Counted from the first letter of the stretch, positions 41,108-50,582 are shown. The stretch is 64,000 nt of DNA from Haloferula sp. BvORR071 (GCF_000739615.1 NZ_BATP01000007.1:124001-188000); one strand, 5' to 3'. The notes: generated by a model from the sequence alone, not told the origin. Translations and numbers: made by a program.

Positions 41108-42781
41108 ATGAGCGAAGAAGATCAACAACAGGAGCACCAGGATCACGAGCCGCGGGCTGTCGTGCGCCATCGACGCCGCTGGAGCAGCGTGTGGGTGGTG
41201 CCGGTAGTGGCGCTGGTTCTGGCCGGCTGGCTGGTCTTCAAGCACTATCACGACAAGGGGCCGATGGCCTACGTGCGCTTCCAGACGGCGGAAAGCATCG
41301 AGGCCGGCAAGACCGAGGTGCGCTGCCGCTCGGTGAAGGTCGGCGTGGTGGAGAAGGTCGAACTCTCCAAGGACTTGCTCTCGGTGGTCGCAGAACTGCG
41401 GATCGACCCGAATTCGGATTACTTGCTCAGGGATGGGACCCGCTTCTGGGTGGTGAAGCCGCGGGTGTCCGCGTCCACCATCTCCGGATTGGGCACCTTG
41501 ATCACCGGTGCCTATATCGAGCTGGAGCCGGGCGATAGCCAGGCACCGGTGAACCACTACGACGGCCTGGAGCAACCGCCGGTGACCAGCAAGAGTGTGC
41601 CAGGATTGCGCTTGACCCTGGTGGCGGATGAAGCGGGCTCGCTGACGGTCAACTCGCCGATCTACTACCTCGGCTTCGAGGTCGGACGGGTTGAGAGCCG
41701 GATCCTCGACACCGAGAACCGCCGGGTGCGCTTCGATGTGTTCATCCAAGATGAATACGCGAACCTGGTGACCGAAGGGACCTGCTTCTGGAATACCAGC
41801 GGCATCGATGTAAGCGCTGGGGCGGATGGCTTCAAGCTCAGCACTCCTTCCCTGCAGGCGATGATCACCGGCGGCACTTCCTTCGCGGTGCCGAAGGGGG
41901 GCGTGCCGGGCGCACCCGTGAGCGACGGCGCGGTCTTCACGCTCTATCCGGACGAGGATGCTGCGAAGAAGTCGATCTTCGTGCCGAATCACCTGTGCCT
42001 GCTTTTCTTCGACCAATCGGTGCGCGGCCTGACCGTGGGTGCGCCGGTGGAATTCCGGGGACTGCCACTGGGACGGGTGGTTGAGATCAGCTTCAAGCAT
42101 TCCCCGCCGGGCGACTCGCGGGTGCCGGTGGTGATCGAGATCGACTCCGACACTCTGGCAAAGGCGATCGAGAACATCGACAACAGCAAGGACGTCTTGG
42201 ACGAGGCGGTGAAGCGGGGGCTGCGGGCAACGCTGAGCACCGGCTCGCTGCTGACCGGTGCGCGCTATGTCGATCTGAACTTCGTGCCGAACGCGCCGCC
42301 GATGCAAGTGACGCGATTGGGCGAGTATGAGATCATCCCGACGAAGTCCGGCGCGGACTTCGCGCAGTTGCAAGACGAGGTGAGTGCGATTCTCGCGCAG
42401 ATCAAGGCACTGCCACTGGATGAAACGCTGCGCAAGTTCGGCACCGCTGCGGATGAGATTGCAATCACCGTGAAGGACGTCCGGTCCACGCTGGATGAAG
42501 CGGAGGCAGCAATGGCCCAAGCCAAGAAGCTGCTCGCGCGCGACGAGACGCAGAACTTGACCAAGGAGCTGGATGCCACGCTCAAGCAGGTGCGAAGCTC
42601 GGTGGAGAGTCTGGGGCCAAACGGCGCGGTGCAGGGTGACCTGAGCCGGACCCTCGACGAATTGCGCGCGGCGCTGCGGGCCTTCAAGACGCTTTCCGAT
42701 TCGATCGACGAGAAGCCGAACTCGCTGCTCTTCGGGAAGGACACTTCGGCCAACAAGGAACCCAAGGGGAAGAAGAAATGA
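41108..42781 (+). CDS. pqiB: PqiB-like MCE protein
   Basis: 557 residues: a cytoplasmic N-terminus, one membrane helix (about 27-44, VWVVPVVALVLAGWLVF) and then three MCE (MlaD) domains (about 50-115, 165-230, 285-390), each beginning with a GxxVxFRGLPLGRV-like or GIEAGKTEVRCRSVKVG turn. A helical C-terminal part (about 410-530, IALTSSCN region read as QDEVSAILAQIKALPLDETLRKFGTAADEIAITVKDVRSTL) forms the needle-like coiled-coil seen in PqiB hexamers. Moves lipids across the periplasm. Its stop overlaps the frame leading into pqiC. Confidence 0.9.
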   Translation: MSEEDQQQEHQDHEPRAVVRHRRRWSSVWVVPVVALVLAGWLVFKHYHDKGPMAYVRFQTAESIEAGKTEVRCRSVKVGVVEKVELSKDLLSVVAELRIDPNSDYLLRDGTRFWVVKPRVSASTISGLGTLITGAYIELEPGDSQAPVNHYDGLEQPPVTSKSVPGLRLTLVADEAGSLTVNSPIYYLGFEVGRVESRILDTENRRVRFDVFIQDEYANLVTEGTCFWNTSGIDVSAGADGFKLSTPSLQAMITGGTSFAVPKGGVPGAPVSDGAVFTLYPDEDAAKKSIFVPNHLCLLFFDQSVRGLTVGAPVEFRGLPLGRVVEISFKHSPPGDSRVPVVIEIDSDTLAKAIENIDNSKDVLDEAVKRGLRATLSTGSLLTGARYVDLNFVPNAPPMQVTRLGEYEIIPTKSGADFAQLQDEVSAILAQIKALPLDETLRKFGTAADEIAITVKDVRSTLDEAEAAMAQAKKLLARDETQNLTKELDATLKQVRSSVESLGPNGAVQGDLSRTLDELRAALRAFKTLSDSIDEKPNSLLFGKDTSANKEPKGKKK

Positions 42782-42834
42782 GACCTCTTGTTAGAACCCG
42801 GCAACCGATCACCGATCCCCTACCCCGCTTCGCC

Positions 42835-43386
42835 ATGCGCTTTCTCGCCCTTCTGCCGATCGCCTTCCTCGCGGCTTCCTGCGCGGAGCCGAAGTCATAC
42901 TATGTGCTGAATCCGGAAGGCCCGCCGCCATCCGGGGGCGGCATGACCGTGGGCGTGGGGCCGGTTTCGCTGGCAGGCTACCTCGACCGTCCGAACCTGG
43001 TTTTCCAGGAAGGCGGCAACCGGATGAATGTCTCGGACTCCAACCGCTGGGCCGGGGATCTGGAAGAGAACATCGCGCGGGTGACGGCCACGAACTTGGG
43101 CCGCCGGCTCGGCACCGGGAATGTGCGGGTCTATCCGTGGGGCAGCGACAGCGAGCTGCGCTATCAGGTCTCGCTCGATATCCGCCAGATGCATGGGCAG
43201 GCCGACGGAACGGCCCTCCTGGATGCCGCATGGCGGGTCTATTCCCTACCAGACCGGCGGATGATCACCTCCAAGTCGTGGTCCGGGAGCGAAGACCAGC
43301 ACGGAGATGGCTACGATGCGATGGCTGCGGCGGAGAGCCGCCTGCTGGCGCGGCTGGCGACGGAAATCGCGGCGACCTTGAAGTAG
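42835..43386 (+). CDS. pqiC: PqiC-like auxiliary lipoprotein
   Basis: 183 residues from ATG at 42835, selected because it opens a clean lipoprotein signal (MRFLALLPIAFLAASCAEP with lipobox LAASC). The mature part, SYYVLNPEGPPP ... VGVGPVSLAGYLDRPNLVFQEGGNRMNVSDSNRWAGDLEENIARV, is the PqiC/ABC-type transport auxiliary component (YmbA) family, which sits on the outer membrane end of the PqiB tube. It ends the pqi operon. Confidence 0.88.
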   Translation: MRFLALLPIAFLAASCAEPKSYYVLNPEGPPPSGGGMTVGVGPVSLAGYLDRPNLVFQEGGNRMNVSDSNRWAGDLEENIARVTATNLGRRLGTGNVRVYPWGSDSELRYQVSLDIRQMHGQADGTALLDAAWRVYSLPDRRMITSKSWSGSEDQHGDGYDAMAAAESRLLARLATEIAATLK

Positions 43387-43483
43387 GCCGGCGATTCATT
43401 TCACCCACCCTCAACCGCCTTCGCGGGAAGAGGATCAAGGGCAATGGGAGCATTCGCCGGGGCATCAAGTCTCCGGCGACCTT

Positions 43484-43521
43484 GAGAACTGCTTCGCCGC
43501 ACAGGGGCTGTGCGGACCACC
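43484..43521 (+). repeat. Dispersed stem-loop repeat, copy I (CTTCGCCGC subtype)
   Basis: GAGAACTGCTTCG, then 8-bp stem CCGCACAG/CTGTGCGG (43497-43504 with 43508-43515), then ACCACC. Same subtype as copy D. Confidence 0.8.
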
Positions 43522-43539
43522 CGGCTTTCCGGATTGACC

Positions 43540-43585
43540 GGCAATGTCAGATTCCCTAAAGGTTAAGGGGTTCTGACATATTGCC
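43540..43585 (+). promoter_or_regulatory. Long hairpin in the RHS gene leader
   Basis: GGCAATGTCAGA (43540-43551) pairs with TCTGACATATTGCC (43572-43585) apart from a two-base bulge, with an inner CCCT/AGGG pairing. It ends about 70 bp before the RHS start; a further small palindrome GGGGTGTCACCCC is at 43603-43615. Confidence 0.4.
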
Positions 43586-43655
43586 AGACCTTAGTCTTCG
43601 CAGGGGTGTCACCCCACGGCGAGGGCCTCCTCTAACCTGTTTCCCTCCCTTACCC

Positions 43656-46600
43656 ATGAAGCCTGTATTCCTGGCGGCATTTGTGCTGCCTGCATCTCTG
43701 CTCGCGGCTGAGCTGCCACCCTTGCTGGAAATCGCCCCCGGTCTGCCGGGCAAGCAAGCCCGACTGAGCTGGCCCGCCCAAGCGGGAGTGAGCTACCGCA
43801 TCGAACGCAGCGACACCCTGGGAGGTGGAAGCTGGAAGCAGGTGGCGATGGTCGAGGCGAGCGGGTCGACGGGACTTTGGCTGGATCCGCAGCCGGCGGG
43901 GAGCAATGCCTACTACCGCATCTTGCAGCCACTGCCGGAGGTGTTTGGCATCAATCTACCGGTGCTGACCTCGGTCGGCGGGGATCTGCGTTTGCAGGGG
44001 CAGTTGATCCCGCCGGGCAGCTTCCTGGTGTTGGAAATTGAAGGACAGGCGTCGCTGTCCATTCCGCTGAGCGCGCTGGGTGCCGGCGAATGGCAGGCGC
44101 TGGTTTCAGGCTCCTTCGCGCCGGGCTCGCGGGTGATCGCCGCACGGATTGAGGACGGCAGTGGCATCACCTTGGTGACGCTCAACCAGCCGATCTCGAT
44201 CACTACCAGCGGCCGGGCCGACGATGAGCTCCCCGGGATACCTCCGGCGGCACCGACTGCCCTGCGGACGCGATTGGATGAGCTCGAGGCACGGCTTTGC
44301 ATCGCCGATGACGAGGTGGACATGGTTAGCAACCCGCTCTACCAGGACCATGGGATGAGCGGCACGAACCCGATGCACGAGAGAAGCGGCGGAGGCAACG
44401 CGAGCCCGCTCTACGATGCCCAAGGACTGGAGGTCACGAGCGCGCTTTACGCGGGAGGGCACAGGACGGCCATGCAGAGTCCACTCTACGACGACCTGCG
44501 GACGGAGGTGGCCAGCGCGCTCTATCAGAGGAGCAGAACCGGGCACCGGATGATCCTCGACGACAACAAAGACATCTCCGGCTCGAAGCTGGCATTCCCG
44601 GCGATGGCGAAGCACGCGATCAACACCAAGGGTGCGGGTGCGAATACCGGCCGAATGATGCCCCCGGCTTCCGCGCTGCCGGGCGAGGTTGCCTTCCAGG
44701 CCTGCGATCTCTCGCTCCCCTGCCCTGCCGGCCCGCCGCTGGAGTGGATCCGCAGCTACCGCTCGATGAAGCCGGTGAGCTCGGGACATGGGGACGGCTG
44801 GGACTTCTCCTACAATATCCGGGTGGTCTCGATGCCACTGGGTGCGGGAATTTCCGGGACGACGCAGGTGATCGTCTACGATGGCGGCGGACGTGCGGAT
44901 ACCTACTACAAGCAGCCGGACGGGAGTTTCCGTTGTCCCGGCGCTTTCCGCGAGGGGCACTTCGAGGGCGCGGCCTTCGTGCTGACCTTCGAGGACAAGG
45001 GCACCTGGACCTTCAAGCCCTTCGACCGTTCGCCGCAGCAGGGCAAGATCAGCAGCATCACCGACCGCAACGGCGTCTCGCTCACCTGCAGCTACGATGC
45101 AGGCGGACAACTGGGCAGCGTGGCCGATGCCTTTGGCCGCAGCTTGAGCGTTGAGTGGGGCGGATCGCCCGCGCGGGTTCTCTCGGTTTCCACCACCGCC
45201 GCCAGCAGCGGGACGGTCTTCGCGAAAGTGAGCTTCGCGTATTCCGCCGCGGGCGGTGGCTTGGAATCGGCCTCGGCGCCTTTCATTCCCGGTCAAGCGC
45301 CGGTCGCCGGGGCGACGACTTACAGCTACAGCTCTGGTTCGCCCGATCCGCGGCTGAACGGAAACCTGCTGAGCGTGACCGATGGTGCGGGGTGCTTGTT
45401 AGAGGCATTCACCTACTCCCCGGTCACCGATCCGCTGGATGTGTCCTACGACACCTGTGCGACGCAGGACCGGAACAAGCGCCAGAGCGCCGGGCAGCTT
45501 GCCTACAGCTCCTTCGTCGCGGTGCCGGACGGCGGCTATCTGGTGATCGACAACGACGAAGTCGGCCGGGTGACGGAGCGAACTTTCAACAAGCTGCACC
45601 GTCTGACCCGCAGCAGGAAATTGACCGGCTTCGCGAATCCCGGCACGGCGGTCACGCCGACCACCAACCGGCCGACCGGCAAGCTGCGGGCCAGCGATCC
45701 GGACTTCTTCGAGACCAGCTTCAGCTACAATGCGGACGGGCTCTGCACACGGATGGTGAACGAAGACGGCAGCCAGGTGCGGGTGACCTATGACCGCGAT
45801 TTCCGCAAGGACTGCCCGGTACGGGAGCAGGGCAATGCGAGGATCACCACGCTGGTTTCCAGCAACGGCGAGCAGCGCAGCGTGCATACCGACTACCTGC
45901 CCGGCTACGGCTCGAGCGCGGCATGCACTGACAGATTCGGCGAGGGCTGGGCGCGCCTCTCCATGAGCGCGACCACGCCGCGGCAAACCCAAGGGACCAC
46001 CTTTGGCGAAAAATATGTGGCCGGTGGCGGGAAGGCCCAAGGTGTGATGGGGCAGAAGGCCAAGGCCTGGATGGTGAACAACTTCGCAGTCCATCAGGTC
46101 AGCGCGCTGGGCCAGGCAACGAGCTGGAGCTTCGATAGCCATGGTAATTGCACCGGCGAGACTTCGCCGGTGGCCGGGCGCGGCCTGAGCCTGGAATACA
46201 ATGCTCTGGGCCAGTGCACGGCTAGCGTGGTCCAGGATGGCGCACGCAGCTTCCGGGATGAATTCAACTACGATCCCGCCAGCCACTTCCTGCTAAATGC
46301 GGTGCAAGACTGCGGACCGAATGGCCAAGGGCTGCGGCTTACCCGGAGTTGCACACGCGACGCGCAGGGCCGCGTAACCGGCCTGACCGATGCCCGCGGG
46401 CATGACTGGATCTTCGGCTACAATCCGCTGGACCAATGCATCAATGTGGGCAGCCCGGCGATGCCGGCGCGACTCTCGGTGGCGGTCACCATCGGCGGCA
46501 ACGGCAGGGCGGCGCAATGCGCCTGCACCCACCTGCGCCCCGACGGCACGCCCGATCCGGTGAATCCGACCTATTCAACCTTCTACGTGTATGACGAAAG

Positions 46601-49600
46601 GAACCGCTTGGTGCGGGTGGCAGAGGAAGAGAGGCCGGTGGATGGCACGGGCCTTCTGGCGCCAGACAGCCTGGGAATCGAGAACTTCGCAGTCACCGAT
46701 ATCACCTACGACGACGCGGGAAGAGTCGCCCAAACATGCACGCCAGCCCCCTGCCGGATGCAGGCGGAAGACCGGGCCACCGATTTCAGCTATGACGAGC
46801 GCGGCTTGCTCTATCAGAGCGTGGAAGGCGGCATCGGCAATCCAACCGCGGTGACGAGCCGGTATGACTACGACGCCGTGGGTGCGGTAACGCGCTGCAC
46901 GACACTGAACTCCGGCGGCATCAGCCCGGCCACGATTTTCGCTTACGACGGCTTCCACCGCTGCACCTCGATCACGGATGCGATGGGCAATGAAACGACC
47001 TTCGAGTATGGCAACGATGGCATGATGCTGAGTTCGGTCTTCGGGGAGACGAACGACGTGGCCGGATCCACCGGAAACGTGCTGCTGGCACGCTCCCACC
47101 ACAGCATGACGGCGCTGAACGCGAGGCATGCCATCAACACCAAGGGCACGGGAGCGACCAACGGTCGCACGGCAGCCCACGAGGCGGCGCACGTGGTGCA
47201 GCAGCGCGACGGGGTGCAACTCCGTTGCGCGGATCCATTTTTCGACCTGGAAGTCGAGGATGAGACCATCACGGTGGAACGCTTCACTCCGGGTGTGGCG
47301 GGCATGGTTGCCGAGACGACGGTGATCGACCGCTCGCCAGCCGGACTGGTGCAGGCGATCCGCACCAATGGCGATACCCTGCTGAGCTGCACCTATGACA
47401 CTGCAGGGCGTCTGGCCACTTGCTCGGACGGAGCCAGCACGACGGCCTTCACCCGCGATGGCAATGGCAACAACACGCTCTGCGGCCACACCACGCACTT
47501 CCTGGTGCAGGGCACACCGGACGAAACCTTCTCCCAGACCTTCACCTACGATGCGCTGGATCAGGTGATCCAATGCACGGACGGCGGTGGCAACACGGAG
47601 TCCTGGCAATACGACTCGCTGGGCCGCTGTGTGAGCGCCACCGACGCGGCGAACCGGGTGACCCGCTACGCCTATGACGGGGGAACTCCAGCGGCACCCT
47701 TCAGCGTGCAGGTCTCGATGGACTCGAATGGCGACGGCACGCCCGAGGTGTTAGGCAGCCGCTTGAGCCGCTGTGGAGAGGAGCGCAGCAGCACCAACTC
47801 TTACGGGCATGTCACCGTTCTGAAGCGTGATGCCTTGGGCCGGGTCACGCGTTGCGACCGGCCGGACGGAAGCTTCGAGACCCGCAGCTTTGATGCGCTG
47901 GGAGCGGTCCACGCGACGCGCTCGCCGGATGGCAGCATCTGCAGTTTCACCACGGATGCCTTGCTGCGACCGACGCTGATCGTCTGGTCGAACGAGCCCG
48001 CGCCGGTGATTCACAAGAGCGACACCAGCATCTCCTACGATGGCATGAGCCGGAGCATCAAGGTGGAGAGCGCCAGCTCATCGGGGAACTTCAAGTACGA
48101 CTCCTGCGGGAATCAGCTGAGCGAAACCACCAATGGGCTCACTCTGAGCCGGACCTTCTCCCACCGCGGACGCACTGGGATCACCTACCCGGACGGGCGG
48201 CGCTTCGTGGAAAACCGCAATGCTTTGGGCCAGTTGCTTTCGATCGTGGCGGTGGATGCGACCGGCACCGAGCAATTGCCACCGGTGGTCACCTTTGAAT
48301 ACGCGGGGTCGCGGGTGACGAAGGTGCAACAGGCATCCGGCATGGTGACGAGCTATGACTACCGCGCGGACGGCGAGGCGCCACTACCGGGAGCTCCGGA
48401 CTTCTCCTTCGACGCCTGCGTGCGGACCACGGTCAGCCGCAATGGCATCGTGCTCTCCGACACGGTGACGAAGCGCAACCCGGACCAGAGCATCGCGCGC
48501 TGCGATACCGGCTTCTCCGCCGCGCAGCAGGCGGCGGGCCGATCGAAGGTCTTCTCCTACGATGCGCTGGGCCGGATGATCGGCTGCGTAACGAGGCGAC
48601 GCGAGGCTACGGGCGCTCAGCCTGTGATCGAAAGCAACGTGAGCTACGTGCTGGATCTGGAAGGCCGCCGGATCTCCGCGACCGGCGGAGCGAATCCCGG
48701 TAGCTATACCCAGAGCGACCTGATCCCGCCCGGCGATCTGCAGATGGGCCGGTATACCACCACGCCGGTCGGCCCCGTGACTTGGGATCCTAACAACAAC
48801 CTGGCCTCCAAGCTGGTGCATGGCAGCACTTGCCAGATCCAATGCAACTCGGGTTACAGCTTGGTGAGCGCGAGCGATGCCGGGACCGGCAAGCCGATCG
48901 TGACTTATGCTTACGATGCGCTGGGCCGCCGCGTGGGGCGCAACCCGCAGACCGGCAAGCGCAGCGTCTTCGTGTATGACGGCGACACCTGCGTCCAGGA
49001 GTATGCAGACGATGGAAAAGGCAATCTCAGCTTGGACCGGAGCATGGTCGCTTGCGAGGGGGTGATCTATCAGGTCAGCACCCCGACTGGCGGCGATTTC
49101 TATCCGGCCAGTGCTGCGGTCGCGGGGGGTGGGCGCACTTGCACCTGTCCGGACGGATTGCTCGGCAGCTCCATCGCGGCGCGTGGTGGGCGAACTTGCA
49201 CCTGTGATGACGGTTGGAGCTACTCCCCTTCCTTCGCGGCACGTGGGGGGTGCCAGTGCTCCTGTCACCCGGGCTGGTATTCCAGCTCCGCAGCGGCCCG
49301 TGGGGGACCACGGACCTGTTCCTGCCCGGCAGGCTGGTATGCATCATCGGCAACCGCGGTCTGGGGCGATCCGCACGAAAACGTGAACGGCAAGCACATA
49401 AAGGACTGGGAAGGCCGCAGCAAGAACACGGTCGAAACCTGGGGCGATCCGCATGAGAATCTGAATGGCTTTGTGCTCGTGACAAACGGCGGCGGGGCGG
49501 TGGTGGAGCGGCTCGATTGCGATGACGCGGGCAAGCCGATCTTCCTGACCAGCGACGGCCTTCCCTCCTCCGCGGTGCAGGCGGTAACGCCGATCCGCTG

Positions 49601-49757
49601 GATGGCACCGGAGGCGATCTGGGAGCCGGAGCTGGAAATGTTCTTGGGAGTCGACACCATCTATTGCCCGGAAGTGGGCTGCCCGGTCGCCGCCACCAAG
49701 ATCCCCGCGGGCTTTGTGGCGAAGAAGAACTTCGGCCAACTGGCAGGGAAGAAGTGA
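43656..49757 (+). CDS. Large secreted RHS/YD-repeat protein with Cys-rich C-terminal repeats
   Basis: 2033 residues from ATG at 43656, chosen for its signal peptide (MKPVFLAAFVLPASLLA). Residues about 20-210 form beta-rich modules; 224-297 hold six 12-13-residue repeats built on NPLY/SPLY/SALY. HAINTKG (320-326) precedes the RHS part, which starts LPCPAGPPLEWIRSYRSM and runs as YD repeats to about 1800. An insert at 1158-1180 repeats HAINTKG and continues to AAHEAAHVVQQR, with an HExxH-like motif as in DUF4157 proteins. From 1820 to 1902 four units of about 20 residues (AARGGRTCTCxDGW pattern) follow, then two WGDPHEN sequences (1903, 1929). The usual RHS core end (DPxGxxxG) and a recognisable toxin are absent. 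Likely a cell-surface or released polymorphic-type protein; activity unknown. Confidence 0.85.
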   Translation: MKPVFLAAFVLPASLLAAELPPLLEIAPGLPGKQARLSWPAQAGVSYRIERSDTLGGGSWKQVAMVEASGSTGLWLDPQPAGSNAYYRILQPLPEVFGINLPVLTSVGGDLRLQGQLIPPGSFLVLEIEGQASLSIPLSALGAGEWQALVSGSFAPGSRVIAARIEDGSGITLVTLNQPISITTSGRADDELPGIPPAAPTALRTRLDELEARLCIADDEVDMVSNPLYQDHGMSGTNPMHERSGGGNASPLYDAQGLEVTSALYAGGHRTAMQSPLYDDLRTEVASALYQRSRTGHRMILDDNKDISGSKLAFPAMAKHAINTKGAGANTGRMMPPASALPGEVAFQACDLSLPCPAGPPLEWIRSYRSMKPVSSGHGDGWDFSYNIRVVSMPLGAGISGTTQVIVYDGGGRADTYYKQPDGSFRCPGAFREGHFEGAAFVLTFEDKGTWTFKPFDRSPQQGKISSITDRNGVSLTCSYDAGGQLGSVADAFGRSLSVEWGGSPARVLSVSTTAASSGTVFAKVSFAYSAAGGGLESASAPFIPGQAPVAGATTYSYSSGSPDPRLNGNLLSVTDGAGCLLEAFTYSPVTDPLDVSYDTCATQDRNKRQSAGQLAYSSFVAVPDGGYLVIDNDEVGRVTERTFNKLHRLTRSRKLTGFANPGTAVTPTTNRPTGKLRASDPDFFETSFSYNADGLCTRMVNEDGSQVRVTYDRDFRKDCPVREQGNARITTLVSSNGEQRSVHTDYLPGYGSSAACTDRFGEGWARLSMSATTPRQTQGTTFGEKYVAGGGKAQGVMGQKAKAWMVNNFAVHQVSALGQATSWSFDSHGNCTGETSPVAGRGLSLEYNALGQCTASVVQDGARSFRDEFNYDPASHFLLNAVQDCGPNGQGLRLTRSCTRDAQGRVTGLTDARGHDWIFGYNPLDQCINVGSPAMPARLSVAVTIGGNGRAAQCACTHLRPDGTPDPVNPTYSTFYVYDERNRLVRVAEEERPVDGTGLLAPDSLGIENFAVTDITYDDAGRVAQTCTPAPCRMQAEDRATDFSYDERGLLYQSVEGGIGNPTAVTSRYDYDAVGAVTRCTTLNSGGISPATIFAYDGFHRCTSITDAMGNETTFEYGNDGMMLSSVFGETNDVAGSTGNVLLARSHHSMTALNARHAINTKGTGATNGRTAAHEAAHVVQQRDGVQLRCADPFFDLEVEDETITVERFTPGVAGMVAETTVIDRSPAGLVQAIRTNGDTLLSCTYDTAGRLATCSDGASTTAFTRDGNGNNTLCGHTTHFLVQGTPDETFSQTFTYDALDQVIQCTDGGGNTESWQYDSLGRCVSATDAANRVTRYAYDGGTPAAPFSVQVSMDSNGDGTPEVLGSRLSRCGEERSSTNSYGHVTVLKRDALGRVTRCDRPDGSFETRSFDALGAVHATRSPDGSICSFTTDALLRPTLIVWSNEPAPVIHKSDTSISYDGMSRSIKVESASSSGNFKYDSCGNQLSETTNGLTLSRTFSHRGRTGITYPDGRRFVENRNALGQLLSIVAVDATGTEQLPPVVTFEYAGSRVTKVQQASGMVTSYDYRADGEAPLPGAPDFSFDACVRTTVSRNGIVLSDTVTKRNPDQSIARCDTGFSAAQQAAGRSKVFSYDALGRMIGCVTRRREATGAQPVIESNVSYVLDLEGRRISATGGANPGSYTQSDLIPPGDLQMGRYTTTPVGPVTWDPNNNLASKLVHGSTCQIQCNSGYSLVSASDAGTGKPIVTYAYDALGRRVGRNPQTGKRSVFVYDGDTCVQEYADDGKGNLSLDRSMVACEGVIYQVSTPTGGDFYPASAAVAGGGRTCTCPDGLLGSSIAARGGRTCTCDDGWSYSPSFAARGGCQCSCHPGWYSSSAAARGGPRTCSCPAGWYASSATAVWGDPHENVNGKHIKDWEGRSKNTVETWGDPHENLNGFVLVTNGGGAVVERLDCDDAGKPIFLTSDGLPSSAVQAVTPIRWMAPEAIWEPELEMFLGVDTIYCPEVGCPVAATKIPAGFVAKKNFGQLAGKK
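49113..49361 (+). repeat. Tandem Cys-rich repeat units inside the RHS gene
   Basis: Four units of about 57-63 bp encode AAxGGRTCTCxDGW-like segments of about 20 residues. Codons differ between units, so the repeat is kept at protein level rather than being a recent duplication. Confidence 0.75.
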
Positions 49758-50014
49758 CTCAGCAGCAAGGACTGCCCGGGTGCGCCGCCAGCGATGTGCC
49801 CGGGTCTTCCTCAGCCGGTTTTCCCGCACCGTATCCCGATTGGAAAAATTCTCTCCGAGGATACGCGATCACGTAGTGCAATTTGCCCGAATATCTGGTT
49901 GATTGTTTGCGCTTCCTAATCGTTGGAGGCGAACTTGTTTAAAAAGCTCCCGGTGCATGCCGGGGGTCGGCCCTCTCTCAAGCCGAAACACCCTCCCTGT
50001 TCTCCCAGCGAACC

Positions 50015-50410
50015 ATGAAAGCCACCCAAACCTCCCGCCGCTCCTCGGGCATGACTCTGCTCGAGTTAACCGTGGTAATCCTTGTGCTGCTCTCCTTGAT
50101 CACGATGCTTTTCATTGGGGCGCGCTCATGGAAGCAAGGCTCTGATCGAGCCGGCTGCATCATGCTGCTCCGCAAGGGCCAGCAGGCAGTGCGGGGCTAT
50201 CAGAATACCCACGCCCTCCTCGATGGGACACCCATCGACGTGAACACGGATCTGATCGGCCCGGGCAAGCTCTTGGAAGCGGCACCGCGCTGCCCCGGCG
50301 GCGGCACCTACGCCTACGGCTCCGCCATCCCGATGCCGGGAACGATGCTGATGACCTGCAGCCTCTCCGGCAGCAACGATCACGCGACCGATGCGACTGC
50401 GGACTGGTAA
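50015..50410 (+). CDS. Pseudopilin-like protein
   Basis: 131 residues. The prepilin peptidase site SSGMTLLELTVVILVLLSLITML is typical: cleavage after Gly12, Glu at position +5 and a long hydrophobic helix. The rest is short and contains three cysteines (CIMLLRK, APRCPGG, MTCSLSG). It resembles type II secretion/type IV pilus minor pseudopilins, which are abundant in this phylum as isolated genes. No other pilus gene is adjacent. A terminator follows. Confidence 0.8.
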   Translation: MKATQTSRRSSGMTLLELTVVILVLLSLITMLFIGARSWKQGSDRAGCIMLLRKGQQAVRGYQNTHALLDGTPIDVNTDLIGPGKLLEAAPRCPGGGTYAYGSAIPMPGTMLMTCSLSGSNDHATDATADW

Positions 50411-50453
50411 GTGGCACTTCCCTTTTTGAGATTTCGATCCCCTCCCAGAAATG

Positions 50454-50488
50454 AGACCCGCCCGGATGCTTCCGGCGCGGGTTTCTTT
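50454..50488 (+). terminator. Rho-independent terminator
   Basis: ACCCG-C-CCGGA pairs with TCCGG-CG-CGGGT across a 4-nt loop, followed by TTTCTTT. About 45 bp after the pseudopilin stop. Confidence 0.6.
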
Positions 50489-50582
50489 GTCTTGGGCAGG
50501 ACAGCTGCCGCGGGTCGGGCGATAGAAAGAAGAAAGCGCCAAAAGGCTTGCCAGCACGAGGTCTGCCGCCTACCTCCCGCGC

